From assembly GCA_900317105.1 (NCBI GenBank), contig ONFP01000002.1, positions 1 to 64,000 of the forward strand: a stretch of DNA of 64,000 bases, read 5' to 3'. The stretch's first letter is position 1; each line of letters starts with the position of its first letter. A program made the translations under genes and the position numbers. Below the pieces are notes generated by a model. It ran no database searches and was not told the origin of the DNA. It was given only the letters and a program-made list of their open reading frames with translations. Of the stretch, positions 9,107-19,084 are shown piece after piece. This stretch comes from an uncultured Succinatimonas sp. (GTDB taxonomy: Bacteria > Pseudomonadota > Gammaproteobacteria > Enterobacterales > Succinivibrionaceae).

Positions 9107-9856
9107 ATGCAGTTTTTTATTGATCTTCATACGCATACCATTGCAAGTGATCATGCCTATTCAACCATTGTGGAATGTGTTAACTATGCTAAGAACAATG
9201 GTATTGTAATGTTTGCCACAACCGATCATGGTCCTGCGCTTGAGGATGGCCCCCATCCATGGCATTTTAACAATCTTAAGGTGGTTCCTAGGATTTGCGA
9301 TGGAGTTGCAGTGTTGCGCGGTATTGAAGCCAACATTGACCGCAACGGAGATATTGATGTAACTCAGGGGCAGCTGGATAAGGTTCTGGATATTGTTCTT
9401 GCAGGTTTTCATCCTTCAAATCCTCCGTCAGATGCAGCCGCACATACCAGAATGTACCTTAAGGTAATTGAGTCTGGGAACGTTGATGTTATCTCTCATC
9501 CTGGCTGTGCAGCCTATCCTTGTGATTATGAACAGGTTCTTCTGGCTGCTAAAGAGCATAATGTTGCAATTGAAATCAATTCCTCCTCAGATGTTAATAC
9601 CCGTTTTGGCTCCCATGACAACTGCGTTGAGATTGCAAGACTGGCAAAGAAAATCGGTAATACTATCGCCATTGGTTCTGATGCGCATATATGCTATTAC
9701 ATGTGTAATTTTGAGCCTTCAATTGAAATTATCAAAAATGCAGGTATTACTGAAGAGCAGATTCTCAATACCTCTCCAAATAAGGTTTTGGACTTCCTGG
9801 AATCAAGAGGTCACAAACCAATTCCTCAGATAAGAGAATTCTTCAAAAACAGATAG
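9107..9856 (+). CDS. PHP-domain phosphatase (YcdX-like)
   Basis: A 249-residue PHP-superfamily metallohydrolase. The metal ligands are visible in order: DLHTHT near the N terminus, TTDHGPAL, RGIEANI, GFHPS, VISHPG and IGSDAH. This order and length match YcdX-type phosphatases, which use a trinuclear zinc centre. The physiological substrate is not known. It lies 19 nt after the HAD-Nudix gene with AAAGGATAG in front, so it probably ends the rcsF-trmO operon. Confidence 0.85.
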   Translation: MQFFIDLHTHTIASDHAYSTIVECVNYAKNNGIVMFATTDHGPALEDGPHPWHFNNLKVVPRICDGVAVLRGIEANIDRNGDIDVTQGQLDKVLDIVLAGFHPSNPPSDAAAHTRMYLKVIESGNVDVISHPGCAAYPCDYEQVLLAAKEHNVAIEINSSSDVNTRFGSHDNCVEIARLAKKIGNTIAIGSDAHICYYMCNFEPSIEIIKNAGITEEQILNTSPNKVLDFLESRGHKPIPQIREFFKNR

Positions 9857-10188
9857 TTCCATCTATCTGACTTTGCAAATCTTAACATCCTGTCCCAAAA
9901 TCTTACCTTTGAGACAGGAGATCCTTTCGTTAAAGTTGAGTTTCCTGTTAAAAGTTTTCATAAAACTTATTTTTTAACCTCGTCTTTTCTTTTGCTGTTT
10001 TATTGATCATTTTCTTAAAAATCTAGGGTTTATTTAATAGATTTGCGATAAAGATCGCCCTGCATTTATGCAAAGTCTTGATTTAAAAATTATATTAGAA
10101 GTGGTGAGTTGTATTTTTTGATAACGCTTATTAAGCGCCTAACAGCAAAGAACTTCACTTATATTTTGGCTTTATGGTGGGATTTAAA
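9857..10188. promoter_or_regulatory. Intergenic region upstream of the T6SS, with a weak hairpin and a short dyad
   Basis: No gene is seen in these 332 nt. Two small hairpins (9851-9868 AGATAG/CTATCT; 9889-9918 CCTGTC/GACAGG) lie just after the phosphatase gene and may end its transcript, though neither has a T-tract. CGCTTA-T-TAAGCG (10125-10137) is a perfect 6+1+6 dyad 51 nt before the tssJ start and is a candidate operator. No sigma-54 type -24/-12 pair was found. Confidence 0.4.
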
Positions 10189-10776
10189 ATGTCAAAATTG
10201 AAGTATATAAAAATAATCTCGTCAGAAGTATTTTTGTTCTGTGGACTCTATCTTACAGGCTGTTCCTCAAGTACGCCTACAAGTGATATTGGAATATATC
10301 TGAATGAGGATGTGCAGGATTTTTATGGTTACTGTCCGACACTTGAAGTTGATATAGCTGGACTGACAAAGGCAGAAGAGAAAAGACTTGCAGGCTATGA
10401 TGTTGACAAGTATTTCTCCCCTCCAGAGCAGTTCCGTAAGAGCCTCGGTGCGGTTACAGTTAAATTTTCTGACAAGGATATGGTAGGAAAGGTTTTACCT
10501 AGCGGTGATGATATATGGGACAAATGGAATGACAAGGGAGTAACCCACATTGCCATCATAGCCAATCTGCCACTTGTAAATACGATAAAAGATGTACAGG
10601 CAGATCCAAGAAAACTGATTATTGATCTTAATGAAAAATTCATAAGCCCTGGTTCTCATTACATTGTGATTGGAGGCAGTGGCGTTGTTGAAGTTAGAAA
10701 CGAACCGAAGGATCAGAAGACAGTCAAGATCAGCGGTGTAGAAAAGCCTAAGAAACAGGAAAAGACGGATAAGTAA
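10189..10776 (+). CDS. tssJ: T6SS outer-membrane lipoprotein TssJ
   Basis: TssJ anchors the T6SS membrane complex (TssJ-TssL-TssM) in the outer membrane. The ATG at 10189 has GGTGGG upstream; the ATG at 10174 is the weaker choice. The signal peptide ends in the lipobox LTGC, after which mature residues form a beta-rich domain of about 140 residues. The end is a Lys-rich tail (VEKPKKQEKTDK). The core sequence is divergent, so the call rests on the lipobox, the size and the position directly before tssK. Confidence 0.82.
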   Translation: MSKLKYIKIISSEVFLFCGLYLTGCSSSTPTSDIGIYLNEDVQDFYGYCPTLEVDIAGLTKAEEKRLAGYDVDKYFSPPEQFRKSLGAVTVKFSDKDMVGKVLPSGDDIWDKWNDKGVTHIAIIANLPLVNTIKDVQADPRKLIIDLNEKFISPGSHYIVIGGSGVVEVRNEPKDQKTVKISGVEKPKKQEKTDK

Positions 10777-10778
10777 TT

Positions 10779-12134
10779 ATGAGATTTGAAGAACAGGTTC
10801 ACTGGAGTGAGGGGCTATTTATTCAGCCTCAGCACCTGCAGCAGATGCAGGCAAGTTTAATTTCTCTTGCAAGAGTACAGAGAAAAATTAGCGTTCCTTT
10901 TGATTATGGCTTTTACGATCTTGAACTGGATCCGGAAGCTCTCATAACCAGACGTGTTGTAATAAAAAGATTTTCTGCCGTAATGCCAGATGGAACTGAA
11001 ATCAGTATGCCTGGTAACTGTAATGTTGAGACTTTAGAGCTGACCATGGAAAATTCAGGTCAGACCGAAGTTAATGTTTATCTGACTGTTCCTATTCGCT
11101 CTACCATTGGTGCGAATCTGGTGAGCGAAAATAAATCCAATGGGCGTTATATCTTAAAAGAGAATCTTGTTGTCGATGAGAACACCGGCGAGAATGAAAT
11201 TCCTTTAATTTCAAGAAATATCAACGCATTTTTGCTTACTGATGTAAAAAATGCAACAGACTGCTCTTATATTCAGCTTTGCAAATTACGCTGGGTATCA
11301 ATTAACGCTGGACAGCCTTCACTTCAGATTGTAAATGACTACATGCCTCCTTTTGTGTCTCTAAGTCAGGACTGCCCTTTACTTAAAATAGCAAGTGAAC
11401 TTATATTCCAGCTCAAGGCAGTAAAAAATAGTATTCTTGATCAGTTTGATACAGATATATTTGATCCAAATAATCTTTCAGGAGCAAAGCTTCTGCAGTT
11501 AGCTACATTAAGAATAGTAACTCTGTATTCAAACCGTTTTGATTCTGAGCTTGTTCCTGGTCGTATAACAACTTATACCCTGTATCTAGAGCTGGTTTCT
11601 CTGCTCTCAGAACTTGAATCTCTGACACCTAGCTCAATGTATAAGCCAATTCCTATATATGATCATGATAATTTAAAACCAGTTATTGAGTCTCTTCTAA
11701 AGCGAATCCGAGATATTCTGCTGCGAGGCGGTGTCAGCTCTGCCTTGGCATTTGAATTCTTTGAAAAGAATTCTGTGCTGCAGCTGGATGATCTGGACGA
11801 GAGAATATTTGAGGCCAAGGAGCTTTTCCTTGCAGTTCAGTTTACCGGCAATCTGCGTGATCGTGTAAATGATATTGAAATAGGAGATAACTTCCGTCTA
11901 ATTGATAAGAAGTCGTTATCCGATCGTATCCGTGGAGTCAAGTTGCTTGAAATTCGTAATCCGCCACAGTATCTGCCTAATATAGCGCATACTCTCTGGT
12001 TTAAGCTTGACTGTGATAGCTCTGAGAGAATTTGGAAATATATTAAAGAGGAGAAGAATATGGCAATAGATTGTGCAGGTGCTCTGTTCCCTAATTTAAC
12101 AGCAACACTGTACGTGGGTGTTGATACACATTAA
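10779..12134 (+). CDS. tssK: T6SS baseplate adaptor TssK
   Basis: TssK links the baseplate to the membrane complex and binds TssL and TssM. The N terminus VHWSEGLFIQPQHLQQM is the hallmark of the family. At 451 residues the length is normal, with the C-terminal domain ending near LFPNLTATLYVGVDTH. It starts 2 nt after the tssJ stop, which supports coupling. Confidence 0.95.
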   Translation: MRFEEQVHWSEGLFIQPQHLQQMQASLISLARVQRKISVPFDYGFYDLELDPEALITRRVVIKRFSAVMPDGTEISMPGNCNVETLELTMENSGQTEVNVYLTVPIRSTIGANLVSENKSNGRYILKENLVVDENTGENEIPLISRNINAFLLTDVKNATDCSYIQLCKLRWVSINAGQPSLQIVNDYMPPFVSLSQDCPLLKIASELIFQLKAVKNSILDQFDTDIFDPNNLSGAKLLQLATLRIVTLYSNRFDSELVPGRITTYTLYLELVSLLSELESLTPSSMYKPIPIYDHDNLKPVIESLLKRIRDILLRGGVSSALAFEFFEKNSVLQLDDLDERIFEAKELFLAVQFTGNLRDRVNDIEIGDNFRLIDKKSLSDRIRGVKLLEIRNPPQYLPNIAHTLWFKLDCDSSERIWKYIKEEKNMAIDCAGALFPNLTATLYVGVDTH

Positions 12135-12172
12135 TGTTTTAATGTAATTATTTTTATTGAGGATAAAGGATT

Positions 12173-12937
12173 ATGGATCAGAAAATTGAATATATTCTTA
12201 ATCCTATTTTTAAAAAGATCTGCGAATACTATTCTTTTAAAAAAAGCGGATATGAGGTTCCTAAGGAATTCATTCTTTCAGAGTTAAAGAATGAACTGAC
12301 TAACATTAGTCACAAATGTGCTTCATATCCTATTCTTCAGCAGCAGTATTCTCAGATTGAGAAGCCTCTAATATTCTTTATTGACTACTCCATAAAAGAA
12401 GGCGGCTTTAGCTATTCAGATAATTATCAGGAAATAGCTAGAACTTTCAATGAATTCTCCGGAGATGAAAAATTCTTCGATCTGCTTTCTGATTGTTTAA
12501 GACGAAGTGATGACGAAGCAGTTGCAAAACTTTTCTACATTATGATGGGACTTGGTTTTGACGGTTCTTACAAGAGAAACCGAGCTGATGTTCTTGATAT
12601 TATGAAGAAATGTGCTGAGCAGGTTAATCTTGGTCCTGACTTTCATAAGGAAAAGATTTCTCCAGACATAATTATTGAAGAGGATTTTGAAGCGGTTAAT
12701 CCTGATAAAAAAGATCTGTTCAGACAGTCAAAGTTTTGGATACTGCTATTTGGTGGCTTAGCCTTTCTTTCATTTGTAATTAACTGGATTAGCTTTGCTT
12801 CCTCAATCTCCTCATATGTAGATGCTGTTGACAGAACTACATCTGCGGCCATGAGTAAATCCAGTATTAAAAACACTGGCCTGTATGAGGAACTTAATGA
12901 CAGTAATTCTCATGAAGATGGTCAGGACGGACAGTAG
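12173..12937 (+). CDS. tssL: T6SS inner-membrane protein TssL (DotU-like)
   Basis: A 254-residue protein with a helical cytoplasmic DotU domain (residues 1-185, including MMGLGFDGSYK, the usual conserved stretch) and one membrane helix near 188-211. The helix is followed by a short periplasmic tail rich in Ser, Asn and Asp. There is no C-terminal OmpA/peptidoglycan-binding domain, so peptidoglycan anchoring would need another protein; the lipoprotein at 17511 is a candidate. AGGATAAAGG precedes the ATG. Confidence 0.9.
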   Translation: MDQKIEYILNPIFKKICEYYSFKKSGYEVPKEFILSELKNELTNISHKCASYPILQQQYSQIEKPLIFFIDYSIKEGGFSYSDNYQEIARTFNEFSGDEKFFDLLSDCLRRSDDEAVAKLFYIMMGLGFDGSYKRNRADVLDIMKKCAEQVNLGPDFHKEKISPDIIIEEDFEAVNPDKKDLFRQSKFWILLFGGLAFLSFVINWISFASSISSYVDAVDRTTSAAMSKSSIKNTGLYEELNDSNSHEDGQDGQ

Positions 12938-12977
12938 AGAAAACATCATAGCTAACATAATAAGAGAGTAATCAGGT

Positions 12978-15900
12978 ATGAACGAAAAAGAAGTTACCTC
13001 TCAGGGGGCGGATGTCGGTTTTATAATGGCTCATCCAATATGGACAGTAGTGATCATTCTGGGAATTATTATTTTTATATTCCTAATGATCAGATTTGTT
13101 TTCTTCCTTAACAGAAAACGTCAGAAAACTGTTGAAGTTGCTTCTCTGAAAAAAGACCTGATGATCTGGTCAAGACTGTCTTCTTTTGTTCGTGGCGGAA
13201 AAGAGACCGATAAGGCAAAGCTTGAGCTGAATAACAAGCTGGTTACAATTGACAGTCTGTTTAAGGACTGTTCTACCATTCTCAAGGTCAATCGCAAGCT
13301 GTACCGTCATAATCTGACATGGCATCTTATTGTAGGTGAACCAAACTGTGGTAAATCTGTTCTTCTTGAGAAATCCGGTCTGGATTACAATCCTTCCTTT
13401 AATGAAGGAAAGGATAAGCCTCCAGTAAAGTTCTATATCAATTCAAAAGAAGTTGTTGTCGATGTTTCTGGAAAGGTCTTTTTTGATAACTGGGCAGGGG
13501 GTTCAAGTGCAGAATGGAACTACATCTGTAGCAAGATAAGAAAGGCCAACAGGAGAAAACCTCTTGAATCGATCGTTGTTACGATCTCTGCTGAATCCCT
13601 GATAGCAGACAATAAGGAACTAACCTTGAAGAAGGCTCATCTGATTGTGGATGAACTGCTGCATCTGGCTTTTGTTCTTCGAATGAATCTGCCATGTTAC
13701 GTGGTTATTACAAAACTTGATACAGTCTTAGGCTTCCGTGAGTATTTCAGTGTGGCCAATGATTCTATCACTAATCAGATTGTGGGTTATCAGCCAAAGG
13801 TTGAAGACGGTTTCTTCCACTCTGACGATTTTAATATCAGCTTTGATAAGTTAGTTCAAAGACTTAAGGCTGGCGCGGTAAATCAGCTGATGCGCCCGGA
13901 TGTGGTTGATCTGACCAACAAAAATGAAAGCAGAATGCCTCTTACAGGAAATATCTACTTATTTGCTGATGGCGTTAGTGAGCTTAAAGATAATCTGATC
14001 ATATATCTTGAAACTATTTTTGGTTCCAATTCACTTAGAGGCAGGGCTATTCTTCCTTTTAAAGGTGTTTTCCTTACCTCTGCAGAGGATAAGGGTTACT
14101 GTCTGAGTAACCGTTTTGCTCAGCTGCAGAATTCAACCGTGGATGATGCTCCAATAGTTGATAATAATAAGCTCAGTTCTGCATTTTTTATTAAAAAACT
14201 GTTATCTCTAAAGGTATTTGGAGAAAAGAAAGATGCTATTTTCACCAAACGTGAACTCTTTATCAGAAATCTTCCTTTCTATTCCTGCTGTGGCGGACTT
14301 ATTCTGATTTCACTTATTTACTGGTACGGCACTCTGTTTAAGGCTGGTGAATTTGAAAAGAAACTAGAAGATGGAACTTTTTATTATCAGGAACTTGCTA
14401 AGGATATTGAATCTGGCGCTGTAGATTCTGCTCAGCTGTTTTCGGTCAACGATGATGGAAAAGTCATTAGGAATTTTGATATTCCGATGCCAAACTCAAA
14501 CTCCATCTCCAGATTGAATTTCTTTTCACAGGCTCAAAAACGACTTGTCAGACCTGTAGATGCACCATGGCAGTTTTTCCCTCAGTCAATGGTTCATTTT
14601 GACTGGAGTAATGACAGCATCTATGGTGACAATTACTTTATCTATGACTATATTCAGACTAAGATGGCATTTTTCCCGGTTGTCGATATAGTTGAGTATA
14701 ATATGATTAAGTATGGCCATGAGCCATATGACGAGCAAAAAACTGACGCTCTGTTCAATCTTATGGATATCTCTTTCTTTAATTTATACCACAAGAATGT
14801 CTATAAGAATGATGCCTACTCTTCCTCTATTATGAAATCCTTTATTAAATGGATTCTTCCTTCCTTTACAGAAGTACAGTCATCACAGTTCGAGTATTTC
14901 ATCCCTGAGTATGATTATTCAAATAATACGACCAATTCTGCGATTGTACTGGATGAGAATTATTCAATTGCATGTAAGGCTGGTATTGAAGGTTTGGTTT
15001 CCAACTGGAGAAATTTAGGAAATTATTCAAGTCATAATTTTATCCAGCTGAACTCTTACATTAATGCGGCAAATGACATGCTCAATTCTTATGAAGAGCT
15101 TGAAGAAATTGCAAATCAGGATTACAAGGAAATGGAGTATGAGCATGTAAAGAGCATGGTTTATCGTGCACGTGCCGCAGCCTCCATGTATTTGACAAAG
15201 AGCCCTGTTATTGATGAACTAATGAAGTATGCGACTGTTGATACCTCTTCATCTATCAAGAGTACTCTGATTGAACAGACAGAAAAAGTTATTGGTGAAA
15301 AAGGTAAAACTGATGCTAAGATCGAAGTAAATCCGTTTTCATCCAGACTTTCATCTGCATACAGTTCATATAAGGCCTTGCTTGATAGAGATTTTGGTCA
15401 GCTTAAGAATTTTGAGAATAAACTGCATATTCTAGATGATAATGCCGGAGGACAGACTGTCCATTTTGGAGGTGTCGATTTTTCAAGCTTTGATACTGTA
15501 AAACATCAGGCCTTAACTTTAATCGATTATAAGAATGAGGAAATGAAAAAATCTCTTATCAAGATTAATCAGTCCCAGCTGTTTACACGTGATAAGAAGA
15601 CAAAAACACAGAAAAAGAATGACACAGATAAATCTTCTGAAAATGACATTAATCAATACAACTATAATCTTTTAAGACAGATTATTCAGTTATCAAAATT
15701 ATCTGTAGTATCTGGAAAAATGGAGCAGTGGACCTTAGATGAGCTTGATAAAAATACCACCATTCTTGATAGTGAATATGAGCGTAATATAGAGAATTTA
15801 ACGTCTATTTTGAACGATCATCAGGGAAATGAGCTGGTAAATCACTGGATAACTAATGCCAAACGTCTTCTTGCTGCTGATTATTCGCTGCAATATGTGG

Positions 15901-17498
15901 ATATCATAAAGCAGCTTCAGAATCTGTATCCATATGATGAATCAGAATATAAGATTCTTTCTAATCTGTCAGTAATAATTGCCAAGGATGAGTTAAACCG
16001 CAGTGAGGAACTGAATATTAAGTACCAGTCTGCAAGAGAGGTCCTTGGAGACTTTAAGATTAGAGATGAATATAATCCACAGGTATTCTTCCGTTACTTT
16101 GAGCCACTTGTTTTCATCAAGAAAGCTATGGAATCAAAGTCTAAGGAATTCGTATTTGCAAAACGTGTTCTTGCCTCTTCTTCAAGACTTAAGAAGATTC
16201 TGAATGCTTTTGCAACTTATTCTTCAAGCTATATGAAATACTGGTATCACCTGCCTGATACTGTTCATATGACAGCCAACAGCTATGCTGAATTCTATGA
16301 TATAAGTTCAGATCTTAAAGCTTATATGGTGAATAATGAGCTTCAGCGTCTTTATACAGACAGCTATGAGATTATCACCAAGATAGATCCGATAATGCTG
16401 AATAAATCAGATGTTGAGCTCAGAAATAACTTTTTGACACAGCTTGACTCTCGTCGTAAATTTATCGATCTTGATTTTATTGATATCTGTAATGAAACTC
16501 TTACGGAGTGGAGCCTCCTGTCTGGCGATGCTACATATGCCAATAACCTGGTTATGCAGATGTCTCAGAAGGAGGTCAATGAAAAACTTCTGAATCTGAG
16601 CAAACCTCCAAAGGGCAATGCTTATATCCCTTGGTGGTCAGATTTTACAAAACTTGGTGTTAAGCTCTTAAAGCGAGATGCATCACACGAGGCCAGTCTC
16701 TCTCTGATGCAGTTCCAGTCTGAGTTAAAGGTATTCCCTATTGTAAAGGATGCAGATCCTCAGGAAAGAATACTGAGCAAGAACGATATCAAGAGTCTTC
16801 TGGTTATCTTTAAATCCTTTGGACTGTCAGATACTTCATCAGAAAAGGCCTCAGATCCTCTTGCAGCTTTTGCAAAACAGAATGATGTCTTAAAGAAGAA
16901 TGATGATCTAAAGAGTCCTCTGATTTTCAGTCCTGAAACAAACAGACAGGCTGATTTCAAATCCTGGGCTTCAAGTATTTCCAATATCCTGGGTATCCTT
17001 TCTGGCAGTGGAAAGAATATGCAGTTTAAGATTGGTCTAGTTGACGCATCAGATCAGAGCCGTCTTCTGACAGCTCAGAACATCAACAGTGAGCTTGCAA
17101 TTGCAAGATATCGTTATTTCGATATAACAGTAGGGGAGGGTAAGACTACACAGAAACTTCCTGCATTTGTAAACGGAAATAAGAATATTGCAATTTCTTC
17201 TGCTCCTATTGATAACAGTGAGATTGTTTTCAGATTCTATCGCTTCTCAGATTCTGCCGATCCTGACTGTCAGGTGGTAATTGATGGCGGATATCCTGCT
17301 TTGCAGCTGTATCTTGATGAAAGGGGAGAGTATAACGAGGATACAAAATCAACCTTTGTTCCTATTGAGATTGTTCCTGATGAAGGTGAGCCTAGTGTAT
17401 TCTTCGTATCACTGGGAATTGTCGGAAAGCTTCCAACTCCTGAGGAATGGCCTGGTTCCGATAACTGGCCTGCAGCGGATAGTTTTGCCAATTACTAA
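12978..17498 (+). CDS. tssM: T6SS inner-membrane protein TssM (IcmF-like)
   Basis: The large subunit of the T6SS trans-envelope complex. Residues 21-45 form a membrane helix, and GEPNCGKS (120-127) is an intact Walker A motif, present in some but not all TssM. A further membrane helix lies near 428-450 (YSCCGGLILISLIYWYG), followed by a long periplasmic region. At 1506 residues it is longer than typical TssM proteins (about 1100-1300). A charged Lys/Thr/Asp-rich segment (RDKKTKTQKKNDTDKSSEND, around 870-890) looks like a linker. The C-terminal domain should contact TssJ. Confidence 0.93.
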   Translation: MNEKEVTSQGADVGFIMAHPIWTVVIILGIIIFIFLMIRFVFFLNRKRQKTVEVASLKKDLMIWSRLSSFVRGGKETDKAKLELNNKLVTIDSLFKDCSTILKVNRKLYRHNLTWHLIVGEPNCGKSVLLEKSGLDYNPSFNEGKDKPPVKFYINSKEVVVDVSGKVFFDNWAGGSSAEWNYICSKIRKANRRKPLESIVVTISAESLIADNKELTLKKAHLIVDELLHLAFVLRMNLPCYVVITKLDTVLGFREYFSVANDSITNQIVGYQPKVEDGFFHSDDFNISFDKLVQRLKAGAVNQLMRPDVVDLTNKNESRMPLTGNIYLFADGVSELKDNLIIYLETIFGSNSLRGRAILPFKGVFLTSAEDKGYCLSNRFAQLQNSTVDDAPIVDNNKLSSAFFIKKLLSLKVFGEKKDAIFTKRELFIRNLPFYSCCGGLILISLIYWYGTLFKAGEFEKKLEDGTFYYQELAKDIESGAVDSAQLFSVNDDGKVIRNFDIPMPNSNSISRLNFFSQAQKRLVRPVDAPWQFFPQSMVHFDWSNDSIYGDNYFIYDYIQTKMAFFPVVDIVEYNMIKYGHEPYDEQKTDALFNLMDISFFNLYHKNVYKNDAYSSSIMKSFIKWILPSFTEVQSSQFEYFIPEYDYSNNTTNSAIVLDENYSIACKAGIEGLVSNWRNLGNYSSHNFIQLNSYINAANDMLNSYEELEEIANQDYKEMEYEHVKSMVYRARAAASMYLTKSPVIDELMKYATVDTSSSIKSTLIEQTEKVIGEKGKTDAKIEVNPFSSRLSSAYSSYKALLDRDFGQLKNFENKLHILDDNAGGQTVHFGGVDFSSFDTVKHQALTLIDYKNEEMKKSLIKINQSQLFTRDKKTKTQKKNDTDKSSENDINQYNYNLLRQIIQLSKLSVVSGKMEQWTLDELDKNTTILDSEYERNIENLTSILNDHQGNELVNHWITNAKRLLAADYSLQYVDIIKQLQNLYPYDESEYKILSNLSVIIAKDELNRSEELNIKYQSAREVLGDFKIRDEYNPQVFFRYFEPLVFIKKAMESKSKEFVFAKRVLASSSRLKKILNAFATYSSSYMKYWYHLPDTVHMTANSYAEFYDISSDLKAYMVNNELQRLYTDSYEIITKIDPIMLNKSDVELRNNFLTQLDSRRKFIDLDFIDICNETLTEWSLLSGDATYANNLVMQMSQKEVNEKLLNLSKPPKGNAYIPWWSDFTKLGVKLLKRDASHEASLSLMQFQSELKVFPIVKDADPQERILSKNDIKSLLVIFKSFGLSDTSSEKASDPLAAFAKQNDVLKKNDDLKSPLIFSPETNRQADFKSWASSISNILGILSGSGKNMQFKIGLVDASDQSRLLTAQNINSELAIARYRYFDITVGEGKTTQKLPAFVNGNKNIAISSAPIDNSEIVFRFYRFSDSADPDCQVVIDGGYPALQLYLDERGEYNEDTKSTFVPIEIVPDEGEPSVFFVSLGIVGKLPTPEEWPGSDNWPAADSFANY

Positions 17499-17510
17499 GG
17501 AATGTTGTGC

Positions 17511-18989
17511 ATGAAGATTTCCTTTAGAAAAACTGTAATATGGCTAATTATGGTCTCCGGAGTTCTGCTTTTGTCATCGTGCGGTTTATTTGATGAGAAA
17601 AAAGTGGTCAATCCGGAGATTGTTGGAGATAACTCCAATGATGATCATTATGTTTCTGACTCCGTAAATCAGAAGACTATCTCTGCTGGAAAGCTTTTGG
17701 ATGATATCAATTCTGGAATACAGAACAGACTTCCATCTGGATACAACCTTATAAGGTTTCCTCAGAAATTCTCAAGCGTATTCATTAAACAGACTGTCAG
17801 AGAACAGCAGTCTCAGGCCTATAGCTTAGCTGAGGCTGGAGCTGTAAACAAGGCAGGGCCTCTCAAGGAGACCTCCATTAAAAGAATGGTACAGAACTGT
17901 AATATAGAATCTCTTCCGGATTCTATGAATTCAGCCTTTGCAGTAGTAACCAAAAAAACTCCTCTGCTGCTTATGCCATCTAACGATGTCTGGCATAAGG
18001 ATAAGAAAACTAAGGACAGAAATCTTCTTCATCTTGATTACCTGTCGATTGGTGATCCAGTTGCTGTTTTGTCTGTAAGTGCGGATAAGCGCTATTATCT
18101 GGTTCAGACCAGATACTTAAGGGGCTGGGTTCCAATTGTAAATCTTGCTTTTACCAGATATTTAAGCTGGCTAAAAGTAGTAAAGCCATCCGATTTTGCT
18201 GTGGTTAAGTCGCCTGTTTATACAATTACTCTAGGAACAAAGGATAAGAAAACCTATGATTATGACATGGGTGATGTAATCCTTCTTGATACCTCAAAAT
18301 CAACCTTTGAAAAACCAGTTGGACTGCTTCCTGTAAATGCTGGAGGGGTATTATCCTATAAAAATGCAGACTTATCCCCTGAGAGAGTAAATGTTGGTTA
18401 TCTGGATTTAACACGAAAGAATATTCTTGCTCAGGCTCGTATGTATAAGAATCTATCCAGATCTGAATACGCGTATCTTCCTGAGCTTTATTCAAATTCA
18501 CGCATTATTGCAAGGTCCTATCGTTCTGTGGGTGTCTATATGCCTCTGGATTTTAATTCCATGAAGTCCGCATCTCCCAAAACAATTGATCTTGTAGGAA
18601 TGCCTTATGAGCAGAGAATTAGTGCATTTTTGCATGCTAAACCAGGCGATCTGCTCTTCTTTGATAATGATGTTGCACTATTCTACGGAACTCTTCCTAG
18701 ATACTCCAAAAATATCAGGGATGTTATAGCCTATTTGTATGTTGATACGGTTGTGAATGAGATTGACTATAAAAAGGTCGAGAAGAAATACAATAGAATT
18801 ATGGTATCTGATTTGAGATATCAGAGACCTTCTGGGCATACAGCTCTCAATGAGGTGGAGTTTATAGGTCAGTTCTTTACTCAAGATGTAAAATCATCCC
18901 ATTCTACAGGCGGTGTAGTCACTTCTACCTCAAAGAATCAGGAAGAATACGATCCTCTGTATATCGATGAACTTGAGGTAAATAAGTAA
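17511..18989 (+). CDS. SH3/NlpC-P60-like lipoprotein with a degenerate catalytic site (T6SS-associated)
   Basis: A 492-residue lipoprotein (lipobox LSSC, Cys24). Residues about 145-215 and 225-300 resemble the two bacterial SH3 domains that precede NlpC/P60 in one peptidase group (LSIGDPVAVL, LRGWVPIVNLAF). Residues about 302-455 then align to the NlpC/P60 domain: SRIIARSYRSVGVYMPLDF corresponds to the family's CS-LIRDFF-PFGIWLPRN, and TIDLVGMPYEQR to its IDLSGLS stretch. The catalytic Cys position is Asn329, the Cys-preceding Asp is Ser, and the catalytic His position appears to be Asp. It is therefore probably a non-catalytic peptidoglycan-binding or scaffolding lipoprotein. ATG 17511 is preferred over 17502 because AAGG is correctly spaced. 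It follows tssM by 12 nt. Confidence 0.65.
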   Translation: MKISFRKTVIWLIMVSGVLLLSSCGLFDEKKVVNPEIVGDNSNDDHYVSDSVNQKTISAGKLLDDINSGIQNRLPSGYNLIRFPQKFSSVFIKQTVREQQSQAYSLAEAGAVNKAGPLKETSIKRMVQNCNIESLPDSMNSAFAVVTKKTPLLLMPSNDVWHKDKKTKDRNLLHLDYLSIGDPVAVLSVSADKRYYLVQTRYLRGWVPIVNLAFTRYLSWLKVVKPSDFAVVKSPVYTITLGTKDKKTYDYDMGDVILLDTSKSTFEKPVGLLPVNAGGVLSYKNADLSPERVNVGYLDLTRKNILAQARMYKNLSRSEYAYLPELYSNSRIIARSYRSVGVYMPLDFNSMKSASPKTIDLVGMPYEQRISAFLHAKPGDLLFFDNDVALFYGTLPRYSKNIRDVIAYLYVDTVVNEIDYKKVEKKYNRIMVSDLRYQRPSGHTALNEVEFIGQFFTQDVKSSHSTGGVVTSTSKNQEEYDPLYIDELEVNK

Positions 18990-19084
18990 GATACTTTCCA
19001 AATATTGAGATTAAACTGCGTTTAAAGCAAATCTGGTAGCCGAAGCTACCAGATCCAATTTCAATAAATAGAATATACTCAATT

